Made by a program: the position numbers and the translations under genes
Source of the DNA: Bog-473 sp963737745
Lineage (GTDB): Bacteria; Actinomycetota; Acidimicrobiia; Acidimicrobiales; RAAP-2
Direction: 5' to 3'
NCBI GenBank assembly: GCA_963737745.1
Contig: CAVTTR010000008.1
Span: forward strand, 72,742-136,741
DNA: 64,000 nt
In this document: in pieces, positions 1-7,996 of the stretch
Position numbering within the stretch: position 1 is the stretch's first letter
Layout of the letters: every line of letters begins with the position of its first letter
Notes under the pieces: model-generated
Databases searched by the model: none
Told to the model about the DNA's origin: nothing
The model's input: only the letters and a program-made list of their open reading frames with translations

Positions 1-816
1 AACACGACTCTTGGCCAGGAAATACTGGTCGACCGGTTGGATCTCCTCGAGTACTTCTGGGGGGAGGCCGAACCAAAAATTGGAGGTGGGATCGACCTGC
101 GTGGCGTGCGCCTTCAATGCTCTAGTCCGAATATCCTCAAACCCCGCCACATCGATGGACGTGGTGTAGGGATCGTCCGCCCGGTTGAAGCGCTCCATTC
201 GAGCTTCGTCAAAGGGTGATTCCAATCCCAACTCGAGAAACTTGGCGTGGATCTTTCGAAAACGCTCGGACGACCAGACCGAGTAGTAGAGCTTCGAGGG
301 GACGAACGGTTCGCCTGCCTCGGGATATTGGTCGGGATCACCGGCGGCGTCAAAGGCTGCCACGGAGATCTCGTGCACGCGGAGATGATCGGGGTGGGGA
401 TACTGCGACTGCTCATCGGGGTAGGTCAGGATGACTTGGGGCCGCACGCGGCGGATGATCGTCACCAGCCGTCCAACCGCTTCTTCCAGCGGCGCTTGGG
501 CGAACGAATCGGGTCGTTCATTGGCCTCCGTTCCGGGCATTCCCGAATCGCGATAGCCCAAGAGCACCGTTTCGTCGTAGCCGATGATCTCGGCGGCCGC
601 CTCCAATTCAGCCATCCGGATCTTTCCGATATCTGCCCGCACCTCCGGCTTCTCCATGGCCGGATTGAGGATGTCGCCCTCCTCTCCCCCGGTGCAGCAC
701 ACGAGCACTGTCCGCACCCCTTCGGCGTGGTATCGGGCAACCGTCGACGCCCCTTTGGAGGACTCGTCGTCCGGGTGGGCATGCACGGAAAGTAGGCAAA
801 GTCCCTCTTCTGGCAC
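1..816 (-). CDS. mca: mycothiol S-conjugate amidase, 3' end cut by window edge
   Basis: PIG-L/LmbE-family zinc amidase that cleaves mycothiol S-conjugates during detoxification in mycothiol-using actinobacteria. The visible 272 residues carry the zinc motif HAHPDDES at residues 12-19, then CCTGGEEGDILNP, and a second metal motif HPDH about half way along. The final visible stretch (DPTSNFWFGLPPEVLEEI) is typical of the Mca C-terminus, so only a short tail is missing beyond base 1. Start is taken at GTG 816, just before the first beta strand; no better start lies upstream in frame. It is divergent from the pspA operon. MshB, the related GlcNAc-Ins deacetylase, is the main alternative, but the TGGERGD-like stretch and C-terminus favour Mca. 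Confidence 0.85.
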   Translation of the reverse strand, partial: MPEEGLCLLSVHAHPDDESSKGASTVARYHAEGVRTVLVCCTGGEEGDILNPAMEKPEVRADIGKIRMAELEAAAEIIGYDETVLLGYRDSGMPGTEANERPDSFAQAPLEEAVGRLVTIIRRVRPQVILTYPDEQSQYPHPDHLRVHEISVAAFDAAGDPDQYPEAGEPFVPSKLYYSVWSSERFRKIHAKFLELGLESPFDEARMERFNRADDPYTTSIDVAGFEDIRTRALKAHATQVDPTSNFWFGLPPEVLEEIQPVDQYFLAKSRV

Positions 817-910
817 GGCACTGACCTTAGCGGCGGCCCACCGGGCCGACAGCCGCCCGAAACCCCCGCATGAGCCTCGAAGGCTCGACACGGGCCTCTC
901 GACTCGGCCG

Positions 911-949
911 TTGCCCCTTCTGCGCTGCTGGGCCTTATGCTCGTTGACA
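911..949 (+). promoter_or_regulatory. putative promoter of the pspA operon, possibly leaderless
   Basis: A TTGCCC hexamer (911-916) and TATGCT (936-941) are separated by 19 bases. A start site 7-8 bases downstream would fall on or next to the ATG at 949. No Shine-Dalgarno sequence is visible before that ATG, which would fit a leaderless transcript. This rests only on sequence resemblance. Confidence 0.35.
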
Positions 950-1740
950 TGGCAGGCACGTTGAAGCGGATCGGTGGGATCTTCCAGGCCAAGGCCAACA
1001 AGGTCCTGGACAAGGCCGAAGACCCCCGCGACACGCTGGATCTCTCCTACGAGAAGCAATTGGAGCAGCTGCAGAAGGTCCGACGCGGGGTGGCCGACGT
1101 GGCCACGGCCCGTAAGCGACTCGAGCTGCAGGCCCAGGGGCTGCAAAAGCAGGCCGACAAATTGCAGACGCAAGCCAAGGCGGCGTTGCAGCAAGGCAAT
1201 GAGGACCTGGCCCGCGAAGCTCTCTCCCGACGAGCTGCCCTGGGTGAGCAGCTGGCCGAGCTCAAGACGCAGCACGATCAGATCAGCGAGCAGGAGCAGA
1301 AGCTGATCGACACCTCCCAGCAGCTCCAGACGCGGGTCGAACAGTTCCGCACCAAGAAGGAGACGCTCAAGGCCAGTTACACCGCGGCGGAGGCGCAGAC
1401 CAAAGTCGGTGAGGCCGTCTCGGGGATCTCGGACTCCATGGGGAATTCGGGCGCCGCCATGCAACGGGCCCAGGACAAGATCGCCAGCATGCAGGCCCGC
1501 GCCGGCGCCATGGACGAGTTGCTGGCCTCGGGCGCATTGAACGACCTATCCACACCCGTCGACGACATCCAGAAAGAACTCGACAAGGTGACATCGACGT
1601 CACAGGTGGACAACGAATTGGCTGCGTTGAAAGCAGAGCTCGGCGCGGGAAGCGGCGGAGCAAGCTCGGCTCCGGAGGCGGCGGCATTGCCGGTGGCTGA
1701 CCAGAGCGGCAGCAGCACCGGCGGAGGAGCGCCGAGCTGA
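949..1740 (+). CDS. pspA: PspA/IM30 family envelope-stress protein
   Basis: Phage-shock protein A / Vipp1-type protein that coats the inner face of the cytoplasmic membrane under envelope stress. The product is about 263 residues, almost entirely alpha-helical coiled coil rich in Gln, Glu, Lys and Ala. It has the N-terminal motif LDKAEDPRDTLD followed by a long heptad region, and ends in a Gly/Ser/Ala-rich tail. ATG 949 (MAGTLKR) is preferred over ATG 937 because a -10-like box covers the upstream ATG. The stop overlaps the start of the downstream metalloprotease (TGATG), so the two are translationally coupled. The PspA-HtpX-PspAB order is a known actinobacterial stress cluster. Confidence 0.85.
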   Translation: MAGTLKRIGGIFQAKANKVLDKAEDPRDTLDLSYEKQLEQLQKVRRGVADVATARKRLELQAQGLQKQADKLQTQAKAALQQGNEDLAREALSRRAALGEQLAELKTQHDQISEQEQKLIDTSQQLQTRVEQFRTKKETLKASYTAAEAQTKVGEAVSGISDSMGNSGAAMQRAQDKIASMQARAGAMDELLASGALNDLSTPVDDIQKELDKVTSTSQVDNELAALKAELGAGSGGASSAPEAAALPVADQSGSSTGGGAPS

Positions 1741-2708
1741 TGGCGTTGTCCCGCAACATCCCCGCCGATCGGGGCTTGACCACCCGCATGTTGATGACAG
1801 GATTCTTCCTCGTCGTCCTTTACGGCGTCTTGATCGGCGTGCTATTCCTCGTACTCAAGAGCCTCCTTCTCATCTTGGTCATCGCCTTCGGGCTCTTGTT
1901 CTGCCAGTACTACTTCAGCGACAAGATCGCCATGTTCGCCATGCACGCGAAGGAGGTCACGCCGCAGCAAGCGCCTGAACTACACGGCGTCATCGATCGC
2001 CTGTGCGCTCTGGCCGACATGCCCAAACCCCGCGTGGCCATTGCCGCGACCGACGTGCCTAATGCGTTCGCCACCGGACGGAGCCCCAAGGCTGCCGTGG
2101 TGTGCGCCACGACGGGACTCCTCCGTCGACTTGACGAGCCCGAGGTAGAGGCGGTGCTGGCCCATGAGATCTCCCACGTCGCCCACCGCGACGTGGCTGT
2201 CATGACGATTGCCAGTGGACTGGGCATGATCGCCGGTCTGTTGACCCGGGTGATGTTCTACTCCGAGATTTTCGGGGGCGGCCGGAGCAATAACAACAAC
2301 AACAGCGGCGGACAACTGGTCATCATCGAAATGGTCGTCCTGCTGGTCTCCGTTGTCGTCTATTTCATCAGCTTTCTTCTCACCATGGCGCTGTCGCGTT
2401 ACCGCGAGCTGGCCGCTGATCGTTCGGGTGCGATCTTGATCGGGCAGCCGTCCCTCCTGGCCTCCGCTCTGGTCAAGATCTCCGGGGAGATGGGTCGCAT
2501 CCCAACGAAAGATCTTCGTGCCGCCGAACCATTCAACGCCTTTTTCTTCGTACCGGCCGTGGCGCAGGGCGCGCAGGACCAGGGGCGGGGGCAGGGACAG
2601 GGCGGCAACGGGTTTAGCTTCGGCAACCTCTTCCGCACCCACCCCACGCTCGAGCGGCGTCTGGCTCAGCTCGACCAACTCGAGCACGAGCTCGGACAAG
2701 CCCACTGA
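1740..2708 (+). CDS. htpX: HtpX-like M48 membrane zinc metalloprotease
   Basis: Membrane-embedded protease expected to degrade damaged membrane proteins. Two hydrophobic segments lie near residues 18-56. The zinc motif HEISH occupies residues 142-146 and the third ligand glutamate is in YRELAADRSG near 223. Further hydrophobic segments lie at about 155-172 and 193-215. The length (322 residues) fits the family. Two low-complexity inserts are visible: a run of five Asn at about 184-188 and a Gln/Gly-rich stretch after residue 275. It overlaps pspA by one base and is followed 12 bases later by pspAB. Confidence 0.9.
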   Translation: MALSRNIPADRGLTTRMLMTGFFLVVLYGVLIGVLFLVLKSLLLILVIAFGLLFCQYYFSDKIAMFAMHAKEVTPQQAPELHGVIDRLCALADMPKPRVAIAATDVPNAFATGRSPKAAVVCATTGLLRRLDEPEVEAVLAHEISHVAHRDVAVMTIASGLGMIAGLLTRVMFYSEIFGGGRSNNNNNSGGQLVIIEMVVLLVSVVVYFISFLLTMALSRYRELAADRSGAILIGQPSLLASALVKISGEMGRIPTKDLRAAEPFNAFFFVPAVAQGAQDQGRGQGQGGNGFSFGNLFRTHPTLERRLAQLDQLEHELGQAH

Positions 2709-2720
2709 ACCCATAACGAC

Positions 2721-3293
2721 GTGGGCCTGTTCGACACGCTGCTGGGGCGCACCAAGCCGGTGAAGGCCAACCTCGATGCGCTCTTCGCCCTCCCCACGGC
2801 TGGGTTGACCCTGCAGAGCGCTGGCGGACTCATCACCTCGGGCCACGCCGGCGTGTGCTGGAAGCCTCCTTCAGGACAAGCCTCCCAAGATCTGCAAACA
2901 GAAGTGGCGCAGCTCGTCGGCGACGGTTTCACCCAGACGCAGGACTCGTTCGGCTATGGCTGGCTGCTGTTGGCCGAGCCGGCCTTGGACGATCTGGTGA
3001 CGCAGGCCCACATGGCGAACACCACGCTCACGGAGGCGGGGTGGGGCCCGCATCTCCTCTGCTCGGTCTTCGGCTTCGTGCCCGAACCCGGAGCGGCGAG
3101 TGACGCCCGTCCGTTCTGGCTGGTGTACCTCTACAAGCGGGGCACCTTCTACCCCTTCGCGCCATTGGACAACGAGAAGGAGCGCCGCGACACCGAACTC
3201 GAGCTGCGCATACGCACCATGTTGGGAGTCGACCTCCCGGTCGAAGCGGATCTGACCCGCTGGTTCCCAATGTGGGACCTGCCGGTCAAGTAA
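2721..3293 (+). CDS. pspAB: PspA-associated protein PspAB
   Basis: A 190-residue soluble protein beginning MGLFDTLLGRTKPVK, with a conserved-looking core containing FGYGWLLL and FWLVYLYKRGTFYPFAP. This resembles the actinobacterial PspAB family found with PspA and HtpX. Its biochemical role is not known; context implies participation in the envelope-stress response. Start is GTG 2721, 12 bases after the protease stop. Identification relies on family memory plus gene order, so the name is less certain than the cluster assignment. Confidence 0.65.
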   Translation: MGLFDTLLGRTKPVKANLDALFALPTAGLTLQSAGGLITSGHAGVCWKPPSGQASQDLQTEVAQLVGDGFTQTQDSFGYGWLLLAEPALDDLVTQAHMANTTLTEAGWGPHLLCSVFGFVPEPGAASDARPFWLVYLYKRGTFYPFAPLDNEKERRDTELELRIRTMLGVDLPVEADLTRWFPMWDLPVK

Positions 3294-3311
3294 CGCTTCC
3301 GTGAGGCTCGA

Positions 3312-4049
3312 GTGACCCTCGACCGCATCATCGAGCTCGACGGTGCGGTGAACTTCCGTGATCTGGGCGGCTACGCCACGGTCGACGGACAGCGCACCCG
3401 CTGGCGCGTGATGTTCCGGGCCGACGGTTTGGGGGATTTAACCGAAGCCGATCTGGATGTCCTGCGGCAGCTTCGTATCCGCACGGTGATCGATCTCCGC
3501 ACCGGCCACGAACTGGAGCAGAGCCGGTTCAATGTCGAGGCACATCCCGTGGACTTCCACCATTTTCCCTTCATCAAATCGCTGAGCGCCCCCGAAGAGT
3601 TCGATCCGACGGCGCCGGGATTCCTCGGGACGCAATACCAACAAATGCTCGAAGACGCCGCCCCGCAGATCGCGGGGGCGCTCTCGGCCCTGGCCGCCCC
3701 CGAAGCCCGGCCCGCCGTCTTCCATTGCACGGCGGGCAAGGACCGCACCGGCCTTCTCTCCGCGCTCGTCCTCTCGCTTTTGGGCGTCCCCGAGGACACG
3801 GTGGTAGCCGACTACGCGTTGAGTGGCGCGGCCATGGCCCGCCTGCGGGCCAAGCTGCTCATCACGTTCCCCGACGGTCAGCTCCTGATCGATACGGATT
3901 CCGACGCCTTCTTCTCCGCCGATCCCTCCAACATGGTGTCGCTGTTCGCTCACCTCAAGGAGCGCTACGGAACGACAGCCCAGTACGTCTCGGCCATTGG
4001 CGTGCCGTCCGAGGTGGTGGACAGTCTGCGCCAGGCGATGCTCGAATAA
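3312..4049 (+). CDS. tyrosine-protein phosphatase (CX5R family)
   Basis: A 245-residue protein with the phosphatase loop HCTAGKDRTG; Cys139 would be the nucleophile and Arg145 the phosphate-binding arginine. The N-terminal part (GAVNFRDLGGY, then RADGL and DLRTGHE) matches the PtpB/DUF1257-like tyrosine phosphatase family common in actinobacteria. Start is GTG 3312, 18 bases after pspAB, so it may be the last gene of the psp operon. Substrate unknown; phosphoinositide phosphatase activity is possible in this family. Confidence 0.8.
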   Translation: MTLDRIIELDGAVNFRDLGGYATVDGQRTRWRVMFRADGLGDLTEADLDVLRQLRIRTVIDLRTGHELEQSRFNVEAHPVDFHHFPFIKSLSAPEEFDPTAPGFLGTQYQQMLEDAAPQIAGALSALAAPEARPAVFHCTAGKDRTGLLSALVLSLLGVPEDTVVADYALSGAAMARLRAKLLITFPDGQLLIDTDSDAFFSADPSNMVSLFAHLKERYGTTAQYVSAIGVPSEVVDSLRQAMLE

Positions 4050-4084
4050 GAAAGTCGAACGGGGCACCCAGGAGAGCCTCCCAA

Positions 4085-4381
4085 TCAGCGCAGCGGCCGC
4101 ATCCGATCGATGGCAGCCGCCAGCGCCAGATCGAGCACGGTGAGACCGCCCGAATCGTGCGTCGTCAGCACGAGATGGACCTTGTTCCACCGAATGTCGA
4201 TATCGGGGTGGTGGTTGGCCGCCTCCGCCGCCGCCCCGACCTTGTTCACAAAGGCCAGCGCTTCGGCGAAGTCGTGCCATTCGACCGTGGTCTGGATCGC
4301 GTCTCCCACGTGGTCCCACGAGATGTTCTGTTCGCTCAGGGCGTCGTCCACTTCATCCGACGACAGCTTGGGCTCCCTCAA
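4085..4381 (-). CDS. 4a-hydroxytetrahydrobiopterin (pterin) dehydratase
   Basis: Pterin-4a-carbinolamine dehydratase-like protein of 98 residues. The histidine pair in NHHPDIDIR (residues 56-64) and the later KVHLVLTTHD match the active-site histidines of the family. The start is inferred as TTG 4381, which overlaps the fumC stop in the sequence TTGA; longer in-frame starts would run far into fumC. No phenylalanine hydroxylase lies nearby, and in many bacteria such proteins serve pterin recycling or moonlighting roles. Confidence 0.75.
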   Translation of the reverse strand: MREPKLSSDEVDDALSEQNISWDHVGDAIQTTVEWHDFAEALAFVNKVGAAAEAANHHPDIDIRWNKVHLVLTTHDSGGLTVLDLALAAAIDRMRPLR

Positions 4382-5766
4382 GGGTGCGTCATCTCCTCGG
4401 GCCGCACTGCGGCGTCGAACTGCTCGGCACTGAGGAAGCCGAGCTCGAGCGCGGCCTCGCGCAGCGTCGTGCCCTCCTTGTGCGCCTTCTTGGCCACCTG
4501 GGCCGACTTGTCGTAACCGATGATCGGGTTGAGCGCGGTGACCAACATGAGTGAATTCGTCAGGTGGCGAGCGATCTGCGGGTAGTCCGGCTGCAAGCCT
4601 TCGACGCAAAACTCACGAAATCCGCGGCAGGCGTCGGTCATCAATGCGATGGACTGCATGACGTTGTAGATGATGACGGGCTTACAGACATTCAACTCGA
4701 GGTTGCCCCGGCTCCCCGCAATGGCGATGGCCGCGTCGTTGCCGAGCACTTGGATCCCGACCATGATCATCGCTTCGCTCTGCGTCGGATTGACCTTGCC
4801 CGGCATGATCGACGAGCCTGGCTCGTTCTCGGGCAATGCCAGCTCACCCAGCCCACTACGGGGACCAGATCCCAGCCACCGGATGTCGTCGGCGATTTTG
4901 GTCAGGGAGACCGCAAGCGTGCGCAAGGCCCCATGGGTGAACATGAGCGCGTCGTGCGCGGCCAGGGCGGCGAACTTGTTTGGGGCGGTCACGAACGGCA
5001 GGCCGGTCATTTCAGCAATAGCCTCTGCCACCCGATGGCCGAACTCGGGGTGCGTGTTCAGCCCTGTGCCCACCGCCGTACCGCCCGCCGCCAGCTCATA
5101 GAGGCCAGGGAGGGTCGACTCGATCCGCTCCACGTCGGCGGTCAGTTGGGCCACATACCCTGAGAACTCCTGCCCCAGGGTGAGTGGCACCGCATCCATC
5201 AGGTGGGTGCGGCCGATTTTTGTGACTTCGGCGTAGGCCAGCTCCTTCTCGTAGAGGGCGTCCCGCAGTGCCCGCACCGACGGAAGCAGCCGATGCACGA
5301 TCTCTTCGGCCGCCGCGATGTGCATGGCTGTGGGAAAGGTGTCGTTCGAAGACTGCGACATGTTCACGTCGTCGTTGGGATGGACCGGCACCTTGGAGCC
5401 CATCACGCCGCCCGCGAGCTGAATGGCCCGGTTCGAGATGACCTCATTGGCGTTCATGTTGGTCTGCGTGCCGCTTCCGGTCTGCCAAATGTGCAGAGGG
5501 AATTCGTCATCGAGCTTGCCCGTCGCCACCTCGTCGGCCGCCTGCTCAATGAGGGCGGCCAGTTCCGGCTCGAGCTTGCCCAGATCGCGGTTGACCTTGG
5601 CCGAGGCACCCTTCAGGATCCCAAAGGCCCGTATGAGCGGCTCGGGCATCGTCTCACGGCCGATGTCGAAGTGATGCAGGGAGCGCTGCGTCTGCGCGCC
5701 CCAGTACCGATCGGCGGGGACGTCAATCTCCCCCATGCTGTCGCTTTCCACCCGGATGTTTTCCAC
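4378..5766 (-). CDS. fumC: class II fumarate hydratase
   Basis: Iron-independent fumarase of the TCA cycle, converting fumarate to malate in the cytoplasm. The product is 462 residues, as usual for the family. The fumarase/aspartase signature GSSIMPGKVNP is at residues 317-327, the catalytic histidine is in GRTHLMDA (His188), and TGSGTQTNMN is near residue 96. ATG 5766 gives the canonical MENIRVESDSMGEIDVP N-terminus. The stop overlaps the start of the pterin dehydratase gene. Confidence 0.95.
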   Translation of the reverse strand: MENIRVESDSMGEIDVPADRYWGAQTQRSLHHFDIGRETMPEPLIRAFGILKGASAKVNRDLGKLEPELAALIEQAADEVATGKLDDEFPLHIWQTGSGTQTNMNANEVISNRAIQLAGGVMGSKVPVHPNDDVNMSQSSNDTFPTAMHIAAAEEIVHRLLPSVRALRDALYEKELAYAEVTKIGRTHLMDAVPLTLGQEFSGYVAQLTADVERIESTLPGLYELAAGGTAVGTGLNTHPEFGHRVAEAIAEMTGLPFVTAPNKFAALAAHDALMFTHGALRTLAVSLTKIADDIRWLGSGPRSGLGELALPENEPGSSIMPGKVNPTQSEAMIMVGIQVLGNDAAIAIAGSRGNLELNVCKPVIIYNVMQSIALMTDACRGFREFCVEGLQPDYPQIARHLTNSLMLVTALNPIIGYDKSAQVAKKAHKEGTTLREAALELGFLSAEQFDAAVRPEEMTHP

Positions 5767-5922
5767 GCCTGCAGCTTACGACCGCCGCGTCGGGCGGCCC
5801 ACCAGCAGGTCGAAAAAGCGGGCCGCCAGCCCCCCTGCGCGCGCCCATCCCGCGCGTGACGAAGGCTGCGCTACGGCCCGTATCGTCGGAAATGACCCGC
5901 TGTTCAGCGAAAGGATCATCAC

Positions 5923-6321
5923 ATGGCCGACAAGCTTTCAACCAAAGCTCGCGAGCTCATCGCCCGCCCGGTACTCGCCTCGCTCACCACCTTGGGTGCC
6001 GATGGCTCTCCGCAGGTGACCCCTCTTTGGGTCGACCTCGACGGAGACGATCTGCTCTTCAACACGGCGAAGGGTCGTGTCAAGGCACGCCACATCGAGC
6101 GTGATCCCCGCGTGGCCGTCTCGGTGATCGATCCCGACGACCCCTACAACGTGGTTGCGCTCCGGGGCACGGTCACGGAGACCACCACAGACGGAGCCGA
6201 TGCCCACATCGATGCCCTGGCCAAGAAATACCTCGGGGTTGACTCCTACCCGATGCGCCAGGAGGGCGAGGTGCGTATCAAGGTGCGCGTGCGTACCGAT
6301 CACATCGCCATGCAGGGCTAG
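5923..6321 (+). CDS. PPOX-class flavoprotein, probably F420-dependent
   Basis: A 132-residue split beta-barrel protein of the pyridoxamine 5'-phosphate oxidase-like superfamily. It shows LTTLGADGSPQVTPLWV near residues 20-37 and ARHIERDPRVAVSVIDPDDPY, both typical of the F420-binding FDOR-B group (Rv1155-like). AAAGGA ends 8 bases before ATG 5923 and serves as a ribosome site. It is divergent from fumC with a 156-base gap. The cofactor (F420, FMN or heme) and the substrate cannot be read from sequence. Confidence 0.8.
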   Translation: MADKLSTKARELIARPVLASLTTLGADGSPQVTPLWVDLDGDDLLFNTAKGRVKARHIERDPRVAVSVIDPDDPYNVVALRGTVTETTTDGADAHIDALAKKYLGVDSYPMRQEGEVRIKVRVRTDHIAMQG

Positions 6322-6331
6322 CGACGGGCGG

Positions 6332-6907
6332 CTATTCGCCGCGGATCCAGCACACCTCGACCCCCGGCGCAAGCCCGTCCGGCAGAGCGGTGTCAGTGCG
6401 CACGAGCGCGAGATCGCACCGGCTCAGTAACCCCTCGGCGGGGAGCGGACCCGACGTGGCCGTCAGGTCCAACGCGATGAATGGTCCTCCTGGCCGCTTG
6501 GGTAGGGGCCGGTTGATGGCCCCGACCACGGGGTAACGCGGCCCCTCACTCACACCTACCCCGTCGGACCACATGTTGCGGCACAAGGTGATCGCCTCGG
6601 AGACGGCCGCCGCGTTGGCCTCGTCGAACGGTCCCATGAAGGCGAGAATCGTTCGGCCGCCGGTCACATGATCGAGGGTGGTCATCTCGCGGGCAACAAT
6701 TGTGGGGTGGCGGTGCGGCTGTGGCGCAAGGCTGAGCCGCACGCCGACGAGAAGCTCCGGCCGCTGATCGGCCAGCCGGGCCGCCAACCCAGCCGCCAGA
6801 ACAATGGCGTCCCCCTGGGGGCCATCGGCCAAGAAGACGGCGTCGACATCCGATGGAACGGACGCGGGGTCGGGGGCGTTCAAGAAGAGGCCCTCCACGA
6901 GTCGCAC
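6332..6907 (-). CDS. luciferase-like (LLM) flavin/F420 oxidoreductase, short form
   Basis: A 191-residue product with the LLM-family core HPTIVAREMTTLDHVTGGRTILAF near residues 67-90, a segment normally found in 300-residue bacterial luciferase-like monooxygenases. The N- and C-terminal thirds are much shorter than usual, so this is either a compact family member or a truncated one. It starts 15 bases after the dprA stop on the same strand and may share its transcript. Which cofactor it binds is unknown. Confidence 0.65.
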   Translation of the reverse strand: MRLVEGLFLNAPDPASVPSDVDAVFLADGPQGDAIVLAAGLAARLADQRPELLVGVRLSLAPQPHRHPTIVAREMTTLDHVTGGRTILAFMGPFDEANAAAVSEAITLCRNMWSDGVGVSEGPRYPVVGAINRPLPKRPGGPFIALDLTATSGPLPAEGLLSRCDLALVRTDTALPDGLAPGVEVCWIRGE

Positions 6908-6922
6908 ACTACGTCCTCCCCA

Positions 6923-7996
6923 TTATTTCGTCCTCACCCACCACCCGCCCAGGTCCTCAGCCAATCCTGCTTGGGAGAGTCGTTCGAGGCCTCCACAAAG
7001 CGTCGAGAACGGCAACCCGCTCAGGCGGATCAACTGGTCGAGGGAAGTCGGATCCGGCGAGAGCTTCTCCAACAGGGAACGATCGTCCGGGCTGAGTTCG
7101 GAGACCGGGGCGGGGGCGGTCTCGCCCCCCGCCACTCCCGCCGTGGCTGCGGGGCGCGGGTTGGAGATGGCGATCCCACGCAGTGACAGCGCCGTCAAGA
7201 TGTCCGCCACCGTGCACACGGGAAAGCACCCGTCGGCCAAGAGGCTGTTCGTGCCCTCCGATGCCGGACTACGGATGGAGCCGGGGACAGCGCCCACCGG
7301 CGTCCCGCGTTCTGCCGCTGCGGCCACCGTGTACATGGCACCGCCCCGATGGCGGCTCTCTACCACGACCACCACGTCGCTGAGCATGGCCAAGAGCCGG
7401 TTGCGTACCGGGAAGCGCCACTTTTCCGTGCGCACGCCGGCCGGGGATTCCGAGTACACCGCCCCCTGCTCGGCCACGCGAGCCCAGAGTCGCTCGTGAC
7501 GGCGCGGGTAGGGATCGTCCAGACCTCCGGCCACCACCGCGATGGGCGGCGCACCCGCCGTCGTGGCCCCCTCGTGGGCGGCGCCGTCGATCCCCAGAGC
7601 CAGTCCCGAGACGATGCTCACCCCGACGGCGGCGAGATCGGCGCCAAACTGCGCGGCCACGCCGATGCCGTAGCGGGTCGGGCTGCGGGTGCCGACGATC
7701 GCCACCGTGGGATACCGGTTGATGGCGATGGGGTCGCCCTGACAGAACAAGACGGCTGGGGCCTCAGGGTCCTCCACCAACCGTCGCGGATACGTCGGCC
7801 CGCCGCGCCAGCACACCTCGATCCCCTTCTCCTCGTGCCGCTGCCAAATGCGCGCCACGTCCCCCACGAAGGAGCCTCGTGACCAGGCAACCGAAGGGGA
7901 GTCATCGGCCAAGATCGTGCGCAGCGTGGCCGGACCCATCTGGGGCACCGAGGCCAGTGCGGCGGCGAACGCCTCTTCGGGCAGGTCCTCGCTCAT
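6923..7996 (-). CDS. dprA: DNA-processing protein DprA/Smf
   Basis: Loader of RecA onto incoming single-stranded DNA during natural transformation. The 357-residue product has an N-terminal SAM/HhH-like region (VPQMGPATLRTIL), the Rossmann-like domain with FCQGDP, VAIVGTRSPTRYG and SGLALGIDGAAHEGA, and a C-terminal winged-helix-like region ending DLGGWWVRTK. ATG 7996 overlaps the comM stop (ATGA), so the pair is coupled, as in many bacteria. Confidence 0.93.
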   Translation of the reverse strand: MSEDLPEEAFAAALASVPQMGPATLRTILADDSPSVAWSRGSFVGDVARIWQRHEEKGIEVCWRGGPTYPRRLVEDPEAPAVLFCQGDPIAINRYPTVAIVGTRSPTRYGIGVAAQFGADLAAVGVSIVSGLALGIDGAAHEGATTAGAPPIAVVAGGLDDPYPRRHERLWARVAEQGAVYSESPAGVRTEKWRFPVRNRLLAMLSDVVVVVESRHRGGAMYTVAAAAERGTPVGAVPGSIRSPASEGTNSLLADGCFPVCTVADILTALSLRGIAISNPRPAATAGVAGGETAPAPVSELSPDDRSLLEKLSPDPTSLDQLIRLSGLPFSTLCGGLERLSQAGLAEDLGGWWVRTK

